Shown here in pieces: positions 13,801-25,800 of a DNA stretch of 29,030 bases. The number at the start of each line of letters is the position of its first letter. Position 1 is the first letter of the stretch. This DNA comes from a virus, in the IMG/VR virus record IMGVR_UViG_3300043438_002991, positions 1 to 29,030 of that record; one strand, written 5' to 3'. The position numbers were made by a program, and so were the translations under genes. The notes under the pieces are model-generated. The model had not been told where the DNA came from. It ran no database searches and was given only the letters and a program-made list of their open reading frames with translations.

Positions 13801-16800
13801 TTATAATAATTTTTCAATTTGATCCCGTAAGTCATCAATTTGGTGCTGTTGCTGCTTGATTGCCTCAATTAGGACTGATACAAGTGCTGGATAGGCAACT
13901 GCCTTGGTGCCATTCTCATTTTCAAATACAACTTCCGGAAATACTGTTTCCATTTCCTGTGCAATAACACCCGCATGAACTCGAGTCTTATCCTCTTGAT
14001 CATTTCTGGTGAAGGTAACTCCTCTCATTGATGTTACCTTAGCTAGAGCATCAGTGATGGTCTTCACATTATCTTTAACTGATCTATCTGAGTATGCTAT
14101 AATATTAGCAGTTGCATAAATATCGCCGCCTACTTCTAATCGATAAGTTGGACCGGTTCCATTAGCAATAGATAGTCTGCCGTTTGTAACATCGTAGTGC
14201 ATATTTGTTGCAGCTATGGTAGTTGCTGCAGAGAAGTAGGCTATTCGGTCAACTGTACTTGATGTAATAGTTCCAGTAGTACCGCCTGAAGTTCCAGAAG
14301 AACCAGTAGTTCCGGATGTTCCGCTTGAACCAGTTCCACCAGTTCCACCGCTTGTTCCGGATGTTCCAGCCGTACCTGATGCACCAGAAACTCCGCTTGT
14401 TCCACTAGTTCCAGAAGAACCAGTTCCACCAGTAGCGCCGCTTGTTCCAGAAGTTCCACTTGAGCCATTAGAACCTGATGTTCCAGAAGACCCATTAGAA
14501 CCAGACGTACCTGAGGTACCTCTTGTTCCAGAAGTTCCAGAACTTCCGTTTGAACCATTAGAACCTGATGTTCCAGAGCTACCATTTGAGCCGGATGTAC
14601 CGCTTGTACCTGATGAGCCATTTGATCCATTAGAACCAGAAGTTCCAGAAGAACCGTTTGAACCGGATGTACCAGAAGTACCAGATGATCCATTTGAACC
14701 AGAAGTTCCAGAAGTACCTCTTGTTCCTGAAGTTCCAGAACTTCCATTTGAGCCATTTGAACCAGAAGTTCCAGAGCTACCATTTGAGCCTGATGTACCA
14801 CTTGTACCTGATGAGCCGTTTGACCCAGCAGATGCCATTAGCGTCCATTGCGCTGGACTAGTAGACGGGTTATTTCCTATATTACTTGATACTATAGAAA
14901 TATAAGAACTTCCGTTAAATGAAATTACATCATTAATCGCATAAAGAGTACCACCAACCCAAATACCTTTCCATATAAAACTTGTACCACTAGTACCAGC
15001 TGATCCTGAAGTTCCTGATGTACCTGAGCTGCCATTAGAACCTGAAGTACCTGATGTTCCAGAAGAACCGTTTGAACCAGATGTACCAGAGGTTCCTGAC
15101 GTACCTCGTGTTCCAGAAGAACCAGAGCTACCGTTTGATCCGTTAGAACCTGAAGTTCCAGAAGAACCATTAGAACCTGATGTACCCGAGCTTCCATTTG
15201 ATCCATTAGAACCTGAGGTTCCAGAAGAACCATTTGAGCCTGAAGTACCTGAAGTACCACGTGTTCCTGAAGTACCAGACGAGCCTGATACACCTGCAGC
15301 AGATATGTCAACAATAATATCAGTGCCAGCAGATGGCGTCCAAGGTGTACCTGAAACATAAGTTACTGGAAATTCCCAATATATTCCAGTATCAAAACCT
15401 ACACCAGTTGTTCTATAATATACAATTTGACCACCAATTCCACCATTTGTCTTAATTAGTGTGCCAGTACCAATTGATGGATACACTCCACTATAATTGG
15501 TTGAAGTTAATGAAACTTCCGCTATGTTTAATAGAGAAGTTGCAGCATCTAAATTACCATTATTACTATAAATTTTAGTACTGGCTAATGGAGTACCCCA
15601 ATCCCAACCGTCACTAATTGCTGCTCCACTTGCTCCAGTTGAGCCTGATGTGCCGGACGTTCCTGAGCTTCCATTAGAACCGGATGTACCAGAAGTACCA
15701 CGTGTTCCTGAAGTACCGGAACTGCCATTTGAACCAGAAGTTCCACTAGAGCCGTTTGAGCCGTTTGAGCCGGAAGTTCCTGAAGAACCATTAGAACCTG
15801 ATGTACCAGAACTTCCGTTAGAGCCATTTGAACCTGATGTACCAGAACTTCCGTTAGAACCATTTGAACCTGATGTACCTGAAGATCCATTTGAGCCATT
15901 TGAACCTGATGTACCAGAACTTCCGTTAGAACCATTAGAACCTGAAGTACCTGAGCTTCCATTTGAGCCAGAAGTACCGCTTGAACCGTTTGAACCATTT
16001 GAGCCGGATGTTCCTGAGCTACCGCTTGAACCGTTTGAACCAGAGGTTCCTGAGCTACCATTTGAACCAGAAGTTCCCGAAGAACCGTTTGAGCCAGACG
16101 TACCGCTTGAACCGTTTGAACCATTTGAGCCGGATGTTCCTGAGCTACCGTTTGAACCAGAAGTACCTGAAGTACCTCTTGTTCCAGAAGTTCCTGAAGA
16201 ACCATTTGAGCCGGATGTTCCTGAGCTACCATTTGAGCCGTTAGAGCCTGAGGTACCTGAAGTTCCACTAGAACCGTTTGAACCATTTGAACCAGAAGTA
16301 CCGCTTGAACCGTTTGATCCATTTGAACCTGATGTTCCTGAAGAACCATTTGAACCTGATGTTCCACTTGAGCCATTAGAACCATTTGAACCTGAAGTAC
16401 CTGAAGTTCCTGAGCTTCCGTTTGAACCAGATGTTCCTGAGCTACCATTTGAGCCGTTTGAACCTGAAGTTCCACTTGAACCATTTGAGCCGTTTGAACC
16501 TGAGGTTCCGCTTGAGCCGTTAGAACCGGAAGTACCTGAGCTACCGTTAGAACCTGAAGTTCCAGAAGAACCATTTGATCCATTAGAACCAGAAGTTCCA
16601 GAAGAACCATTTGATCCATTAGAACCTGAGGTACCACTTGAGCCGTTAGAACCATTTGAACCTGATGTTCCGCTTGTTCCCGAAGTTCCAGAAGAACCTC
16701 TTGTTCCTGAAGTTCCAGAAGAACCATTAGAACCTGACGTTCCACTTGAACCGTTTGATCCATTTGAACCAGATGTTCCTGAAGAACCATTTGAGCCGGA

Positions 16801-19800
16801 AGTACCAGAGCTACCGTTTGAGCCATTAGAACCTGAAGTACCAGATGTTCCAGAAGATCCATTAGAACCTGAAGTTCCACTAGTTCCAGAAGAACCATTA
16901 GAACCATTAGACCCTGAGGTACCAGAGCTTCCATTTGATCCATTAGAACCTGAAGTTCCTGAACTACCATTTGAGCCATTAGAACCAGAAGTACCGCTTG
17001 ATCCATTTGAGCCATTAGAACCTGATGTACCAGAACTTCCGTTTGATCCGTTTGAACCGGAAGTTCCGCTTGTTCCAGATGTACCAGAAGTACCTCTGGT
17101 TCCTGAAGTTCCAGAAGAACCATTAGAACCTGATGTGCCAGAAGAACCGTTTGAACCTGAAGTTCCTGAGCTTCCATTTGATCCATTAGAACCTGAAGTT
17201 CCACTTGAACCGTTTGAACCGCTTGTTCCTGAAGTTCCAGATGAACCGTTTGAACCTGAAGTTCCACTAGTACCAGAAGTACCTGAAGTACCTCTTGTTC
17301 CTGAAGATCCTGAAGTTCCTGAGCTACCATTAGAGCCATTTGAACCAGATGTTCCTGAGCTACCGTTTGATCCATTTGAACCAGATGTTCCTGAGCTACC
17401 GTTAGAACCTGAAGTTCCAGAAGAACCATTAGATCCGTTTGACCCTGACGTTCCTGAAGAACCGTTAGAACCGTTTGACCCTGACGTTCCTGAAGAACCA
17501 TTAGAACCGTTTGAACCTGATGTACCACTAGAACCATTAGAACCGGAAGTTCCACTAGTTCCTGAGCTACCAGTTAAGCCGGAAGAACCTGAAGTTCCGC
17601 TTGACCCGTTTGAACCGTTTGAACCTGAAGTTCCTGAGCTTCCATTTGATCCATTAGAACCAGAAGTACCGCTTGTTCCAGAAGTACCAGTTGAACCTGA
17701 TGTACCTGAGGTACCACTAGTACCTGAAGTACCTCTTGTGCCAGAAGAACCGGATGTACCGCTTGAACCAGAAGTTCCTGAAGAACCGTTTGATCCGTTT
17801 GAACCCGACGTTCCTGAGCTTCCATTAGAGCCTGAAGTTCCTGAGCTTCCGCTTGAGCCATTTGAACCAGATGTACCAGAAGTTCCAGAGCTTCCATTTG
17901 ATCCGTTTGAACCAGATGTTCCACTTGAGCCATTAGAACCTGAAGTTCCTGAGCTTCCGTTTGATCCATTAGAACCAGAGGTACCAGAGCTTCCATTTGA
18001 TCCATTTGAACCAGACGTACCACTTGTTCCAGAAGAACCATTAGAACCGGAAGTACCAGAAGTTCCAGAAGAACCATTAGAACCGGAAGTACCTGAAGTA
18101 CCAGAAGTTCCAGAAGTACCTCTTGTTCCAGAAGTACCAGATGAACCGCTTGAACCATTAGAACCAGAAGTTCCAGATGAACCATTAGACCCTGAGGTTC
18201 CACTAGTTCCAGAGCTTCCATTTGAGCCGTTTGAACCTGAAGTTCCAGATGTTCCAGAAGAACCATTTGATCCGTTTGAGCCTGATGTTCCTGAAGTTCC
18301 ACTAGTACCAGAAGTACCAGAAGTACCTCTTGTTCCAGAAGAACCTGAAGTTCCTGAACTACCATTTGAACCATTAGAGCCGGATGTACCGCTTGAGCCA
18401 TTAGAACCAGAAGTTCCAGAAGATCCATTAGAGCCTGAAGTACCTGAAGAACCATTTGATCCGTTTGAACCAGATGTACCTGACGTACCAGAGCTGCCGT
18501 TTGAACCTGAAGTTCCTGAGCTTCCATTTGATCCGTTTGAACCAGATGTACCGGATGTTCCGCTTGATCCATTAGATCCATTTGAACCTGATGTTCCGCT
18601 TGAACCGTTTGATCCATTTGAACCTGAAGTACCTGAAGTTCCACTTGAACCATTTGAGCCATTTGAACCTGAAGTTCCTGAAGAACCATTTGAACCTGAA
18701 GTTCCTGAGCTTCCGTTTGATCCATTAGAACCAGAAGTTCCACTTGAACCGGAAGTTCCACTTGATCCATTAGAACCTGACGTTCCTGAGCTTCCACTCG
18801 ATCCATTAGAACCTGATGTTCCTGAGCTTCCGTTTGATCCATTTGAACCAGAAGTACCAGAAGAACCATTTGATCCATTTGAACCAGAAGTACCAGAAGA
18901 ACCATTTGAGCCGTTTGAACCTGATGTTCCAGAAGTTCCTAAGCTACCGCTTGTTCCAGAAGAACCATTAGAACCTGACGTTCCTGAGCTTCCACTCGAT
19001 CCATTAGAACCTGATGTTCCTGAGCTTCCGTTTGATCCATTTGAACCAGAAGTACCAGAAGAACCATTAGAACCAGATGTTCCAGAAGTTCCAGAAGAAC
19101 CATTTGAGCCGCTTGAACCTGATGTTCCAGAAGTTCCTAAGCTACCGCTTGTTCCAGAAGAACCATTAGAACCTGATGTACCTGAGCTTCCGTTTGATCC
19201 ATTAGAACCTGAAGTACCAGAAGAACCATTTGATCCATTAGAGCCAGATGTACCAGAAGTACCTGAACTACCATTAGAACCAGATGTTCCAGAAGTTCCA
19301 GAAGAACCATTTGAGCCGCTTGAACCTGAGGTTCCACTAGTTCCTGAGCTACCATTAGAACCTGAGGTTCCACTAGTACCGGAAGTACCTGACGTACCTC
19401 TTGTTCCAGAAGAACCTGAAGTTCCCGAGCTACCATTAGATCCATTTGAGCCTGACGTACCTGAGCTACCATTAGAGCCGTTTGAACCTGAAGTTCCTGA
19501 AGAACCGTTTGATCCATTTGAACCTGAAGTACCTGAGCTTCCATTAGAGCCGTTTGAACCTGAAGTTCCTGAAGAACCGTTTGATCCATTTGAACCTGAA
19601 GTACCTGAGCTTCCATTAGAACCCGAAGTTCCTGAGCTTCCATTTGATCCATTAGAACCTGAAGTTCCAGAAGAACCGTTTGAACCGGATGTACCTGAAG
19701 TTCCACTAGTTCCACTTGTTCCAATTGATCCACTTGAACCTGAAGTTCCGCTTGTTCCAGTTGAACCAGTTGTTCCGCTTGTTCCTGAGGTTCCAGAAGT

Positions 19801-22800
19801 ACCAGAAGAACCATTTGATCCATTTGAGCCGGAGGTTCCGCTTGTTCCAGAAGAACCATTAGAACCAGAGGTACCAGATGTTCCAGAAGATCCATTAGAA
19901 CCTGAAGTTCCAGAAGAACCATTTGAGCCTGATGTTCCACTTGAACCATTTGAGCCATTTAAACCTGATGTACCGCTTGAACCATTTGAACCTGAAGTTC
20001 CTGAAGTACCGTTAGAACCTGATGTACCTGAAGTACCAGTTGAGCCTGAAGTTCCAGAGCTTCCATTTGAACCATTAGACCCTGAGGTTCCACTAGTTCC
20101 AGAGCTTCCATTTGATCCATTAGAACCTGAAGTTCCAGAGCTTCCATTTGATCCATTAGAACCTGAAGTACCAGAGCTTCCATTTGATCCATTAGAACCT
20201 GAAGTTCCAGAAGAACCGTTTGAACCAGATGTACCACTTGAGCCATTAGAACCAGAAGTTCCAGATGAACCGTTTGATCCATTAGAACCTGAAGTACCAG
20301 AAGAACCATTAGATCCATTAGAACCTGAAGTACCTGAACTACCATTAGAACCGGAGGTTCCGCTTGTTCCAGAAGAACCATTAGAACCGGAGGTTCCGCT
20401 TGTTCCAGAAGAACCATTAGAACCTGAAGTTCCAGAAGAACCGTTTGAACCAGATGTACCACTTGATCCATTAGAACCTGAAGTTCCAGATGAACCGTTT
20501 GATCCATTAGAACCTGAAGTTCCAGAAGAACCATTTGAGCCTGAAGTTCCAGAAGAACCATTTGAACCTGAAGTTCCGCTTGAACCATTTGATCCATTAG
20601 AACCTGAAGTTCCTGAGCTACCGTTTGAACCTGATGTTCCACTTGAACCATTTGAGCCAGTTGAACCTGAGGTTCCTGAAGAACCATTAGAACCAGAGGT
20701 ACCAGATGTTCCAGAAGATCCATTAGAACCTGAAGTTCCACTTGAACCGTTTGAACCATTTGAGCCTGAAGTACCATTTGATCCGTTAGAACCAGAAGTA
20801 CCAGATGTACCGGAACTACCATTTGATCCATTTGAACCTGAAGTTCCAGAAGAACCATTTGATCCGTTTGAACCTGAAGTACCAGAAGAGCCATTAGAAC
20901 CGGAAGTACCTGAGGTACCGCTTGAACCGGAAGAACCATTTGAACCTGAAGTACCACTAGTACCAGTTGAGCCTGAAGTTCCAGAAGTACCGCTTGAGCC
21001 ATTAGAACCGCTTGTTCCAGACGTACCTCTTGTTCCAGAAGTTCCTGAGCTACCGTTTGAGCCGTTAGAACCTGAAGTTCCACTTGAACCGTTTGAACCT
21101 GATGTACCACTTGTTCCAGAAGTTCCAGAAGAACCTGACGTTCCAGAAGAACCTGACGTTCCAGAAGTTCCAGTTGAGCCGCTTGTTCCAGAAGTACCAG
21201 TTGAACCAGATGTTCCTGAGGTTCCACTTGATCCTGAAGAACCATTAGAGCCAGATGTTCCGCTTGTTCCAGAAGATCCATTCGAACCTGAGGTGCCGGA
21301 GGTTCCTGATGTACCATTAGATCCATCTACTCCGCTTATTCCACTTGTTCCTGAGGTTCCAGTAGATCCGCTTGTGCCAGAAGTTCCAGAAGAACCGGCT
21401 GTCCCTGACGTACCTGATGTACCACGAGTTCCAGAAGTTCCACTTGAACCTGATGTTCCTGATGTACCAGTTGAACCTGATGTTCCAGAAGTACCAGAAG
21501 AGCCATTAGAACCTGAAGTACCTGAGCTACCGTTTGATCCATTAGAACCAGAAGTTCCAGAAGAACCGTTTGAACCGGAAGTGCCTGATGTTCCAGAAGA
21601 ACCTGAAGTACCGGATGTTCCTGATGTACCACTTGTTCCCGAGCTTCCATTAGATCCATTTGAACCTGATGTACCTGAACTACCATTAGATCCATTTGAG
21701 CCTGATGTTCCTGAGGTTCCGTTAGAACCTGAAGTACCTGAGGTTCCACTTGAACCATTAGAACCTGAAGTTCCTGAGCTACCGTTTGAGCCGTTTGAAC
21801 CTGAAGTACCAGATGTTCCACTTGAACCATTAGAACCTGACGTACCTGAGCTTCCATTAGAACCAGAAGTTCCCGAGCTTCCATTTGATCCATTAGAACC
21901 TGAAGTACCGCTTGATCCATTTGAACCATTCGAACCGGATGTTCCTGAAGTACCTGAGGTTCCGCTTGATCCATTAGAACCTGAAGTTCCGCTTGAACCA
22001 TTAGAACCGCTAGTTCCGCTTGTTCCATTTGAACCTGAAGTTCCACTTGTACCAGAAGAACCGTTTGATCCATTTGACCCTGAAGTTCCAGAAGAACCGT
22101 TTGAGCCTGAAGTACCAGAAGAGCCGTTAGAACCGGAAGTACCTGAGGTACCACTTGAACCAGAAGTTCCTGAGCTTCCGTTAGAACCATTTGAGCCGGA
22201 TGTTCCAGAAGTACCTGATGTACCAGAGCTACCATTTGATCCATTAGAACCTGAAGTACCAGAGCTTCCATTAGAGCCATTTGAACCGGATGTGCCACTA
22301 GTTCCTGAGCTTCCATTTGATCCATTAGAACCAGAAGTACCACTTGATCCGTTTGAACCAGATGTACCGGAAGTACCGGATGTTCCAGAAGAACCATTAG
22401 AACCTGAAGTACCCGAAGTTCCTGAAGAACCGCTTGTTCCTGAGCTGCCGTTTGAACCTGATGTTCCAGAAGTTCCTGAGCTGCCGTTTGAACCTGATGT
22501 TCCTGAAGTTCCAGTTGAACCAGAAGTACCAGAGGTTCCACTTGTTCCAGAAGAACCAGTTGAACCTGAAGTTCCAGAGGTTCCACTTGTTCCAGAAGAA
22601 CCAGTTGAACCTGAAGTTCCAGAAGAACCATGTGATCCGTTTGAACCTGAAGTACCGGAAGTTCCACTTGAACCATTTGAACCTGAAGTACCGGAAGAAC
22701 CGTTTGATCCGCTTGTTCCAGAAGAACCAGCAGTACCGCTTGATCCATTTGATCCTGATGTTCCACTTGTTCCTGAAGAACCGGTTGATCCGCTTGTGCC

Positions 22801-25800
22801 GGAAGTTCCAGAAGAACCATTTGAGCCATTAGAACCGGAAGTTCCAGAAGAGCCATTTGAACCTGATGTTCCAGACGTACCTGATGTACCTGATGTTCCT
22901 GAACTACCATTAGAACCAGATGTTCCAGAGCTTCCATTTGAACCTGAAGTTCCTGAAGTACCAGATGATCCATTTGAACCGCTTGTTCCTGAAGTACCAG
23001 AGCTTCCATTTGATCCATTAGAACCAGATGTTCCAGATGATCCATTTGACCCGTTAGAACCTGAAGTTCCAGAGCTACCATTTGAACCTGATGTACCTGA
23101 GCTACCGTTTGATCCATTTGAACCACTCGTTCCAGAGCTACCATTTGAACCTGATGTACCAGAAGTTCCGCTTGTTCCAGAGCTACCATTTGAGCCGTTT
23201 GAACCTGAAGTACCACTAGTTCCAGAAGTTCCATCTGACCCAGAAGTACCAGATGTTCCACTAGAACCGTTTGAACCTGAAGTACCTGAGCTACCATTTG
23301 ATCCGTTTGAACCTGAAGTTCCTGAAGTACCGGATGATCCGTTTGAACCATTTGAACCGCTTGTTCCAGAAGAACCATTTGAACCAGAAGTACCGCTAGT
23401 ACCGGAAGAACCGTTTGAACCTGAAGTACCTGAACTGCCATTAGAACCTGAAGTTCCTGAAGAACCATTTGAACCAGAAGTTCCAGAAGTACCACTTGTA
23501 CCAGAAGACCCATTAGAACCAGAAGTTCCTGAGCTACCATTTGAGCCATTCGAACCTGAAGTACCACTAGTTCCTGAAGAACCATTTGAACCTGAAGTTC
23601 CAGAGCTTCCATTTGATCCATTAGAACCTGAAGTACCAGAAGATCCATTAGAACCTGAAGTACCAGAGCTTCCATTTGAGCCATTAGAACCAGATGTACC
23701 AGAGCTTCCATTAGAACCGGAAGTTCCGGAAGAACCATTTGAACCGCTTGTACCTGAAGTTCCTGAAGTACCAGAAGTTCCGCTTGTTCCAGTTGAACCT
23801 GAAGTACCGCTTGTTCCAGAAGTTCCATTTGAGCCAGATTCGCCTGATGTACCAGAGCTTCCATTTGATCCATTAGAACCAGATGTTCCAGAAGAACCTG
23901 AAGTTCCGGAAGAACCGTTTGAACCAGATGTTCCAGAAGATCCATTAGAACCACTAGTCCCAGATGTTCCTGAGCTACCATTTGAACCGCTTGTTCCGCT
24001 TGAACCATTTGAACCTGATGTACCTGAAGTACCTGAGCTACCGTTTGAACCTGAAGTTCCTGAAGAACCATTTGATCCGGATGTACCTGAGCTTCCATTT
24101 AAACCGTTTGAACCAGATGTACCGCTTGTTCCTGAGCTACCGTTTGAGCCATTAGAACCTGATGTTCCTGAGCTACCGTTTGAGCCATTAGAACCTGATG
24201 TTCCAGAGCTTCCATTAGAACCAGATGTACCGCTTGAACCATTTGAGCCGGAAGTTCCAGAAGTTCCTGAGCTTCCATTAGAACCATTTGAACCTGAAGT
24301 TCCTGAGCTACCGTTTGAGCCGGTTGAACCAGAAGTACCTGAAGTACCAGAAGAGCCATTAGAACCTGAAGTACCTGATGTTCCAGAAGAACCGTTAGAT
24401 CCATTAGAACCAGAAGTTCCTGAGCTACCGTTAGAACCTGATGTACCTGAAGAACCGTTTGAACCTGATGTTCCGCTTGTTCCAGTTGAACCAGAACTAC
24501 CAGAAGTTCCACTTGAACCATTAGAACCAGAAGTTCCAGAGCTTCCACTTGAACCATTAGAACCAGAAGTTCCAGAGCTTCCATTTGATCCATTAGAACC
24601 TGAAGTTCCAGAAGATCCATTAGAACCTGATGTACCTGACGTACCAGAAGAACCGTTAGAACCAGAAGTTCCTGAGCTTCCATTTGATCCATTAGAACCT
24701 GAAGTTCCACTTGATCCATTTGAGCCGGAAGTTCCACTTGATCCATTAGAACCACTTGAACCTGATGTTCCTGAGCTACCATTAGAACCACTTGAACCTG
24801 AAGTTCCGCTTGATCCATTAGATCCGTTAGAACCTGAAGTTCCACTTGTTCCTGAAGAACCATTAGAACCTGAAGTTCCGCTTGAACCATTAGATCCGTT
24901 AGAACCTGAAGTACCTGAGCTACCATTTGATCCGGAAGTACCGGAAGTACCTGAGCTACCATGTGATCCGTTGGAACCTGAAGTACCCGAAGAACCATTT
25001 GAGCCGTTGGAACCTGAAGTTCCAGAGCTTCCATTAGAACCAGATTCACCAGAAGTTCCAGAGGTTCCGCTTGATCCTGAAGAACCGTTAGTTCCATTAG
25101 ATCCGCTTGAACCAACTGTCCCTGATGATAAGTTTGAATTATTATATAAAGAAAATAAATTGTTTAGAGTAACTCCGTTTAATGTAGTAAAAGCTCCGCC
25201 TACCAATATTAAATTATTCTTAAGTAAAATTGTATTAATTTGAGATCCACTTGGAGAACCTGGGCCTACGGCGCTTCCTAATGCGGCATAGAATCTAATA
25301 TCTTCTGTACCATCTGCAAATAATCTAACTAACTTATGACGAGTACCTCCATTAAATGAATCAAAACCTCCACCTACAAGTATACGACCGTCTGATTGAA
25401 CATTTATTGTGAATCCAAGTGGGGTAAATGCTCCAGTAAAACCTGTTCCTATTTTAGTATAAAAAGCAGTATCTTCCGTACCATTTGAATTTAATCGGAT
25501 TAGACCATTTTTAGTAGTTCCATTAAATGTAGTAAATCCGCCGCCGACTAATATTAATCCGTCGGCTTGACACGCAATTGCAAGTATATCAACTGCATTT
25601 GAACCTAAGTTTGAATTAAATGCTGAGTCTAATGTTCCATTTGCGTTTAATTTAATTAGGCCAGCTGCTGTACCGATTAATATAGAATTATCAGATTGAA
25701 TTGTAATTGCATTAACTTGAGAAGTAATACCTGAGCCTAAGTTTGTATAGAATGCAGTATCTTCTGTACCATCTGAATTTAATCGGATTAAGCGGTTTCG

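Larger units (their letters stand above)
15619..25110 (-). repeat. 9.5-kb Gly-X-Y coding repeat of fibre A
   Basis: The base unit is 9 bp (one triplet), grouped mainly in 18, 27, 36 and 45-bp blocks. The commonest protein blocks are GSNGSSGTSG and GSNGSNGSSGTS. Third codon positions vary between copies (GGA/GGT, ACT/ACA, several Ser codons), so amino-acid periodicity is better kept than DNA identity. Rare substitutions (R, E, D, L, H, A, V, I) fall at X or Y positions, not at Gly. Confidence 0.95.

Noticed and set aside
15585-25115. Several minus-strand open frames of 270-920 codons rich in Leu, Gln, Val and Met inside the repeat
   Set aside because: They are alternative frames of the same repeat. 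The Gly-X-Y frame alone continues into recognisable domains (propeller, CBM-like, S74) on both sides.
15650-25243. A 3197-codon open frame on the plus strand encoding Pro-Glu-Val/Leu-rich repeats antisense to fibre A
   Set aside because: It is a by-product of the 9-bp repeat: codons for Gly/Ser/Thr/Asn rarely give stops on the other strand. It begins and ends near the repeat edges and has no globular domains or start signals.
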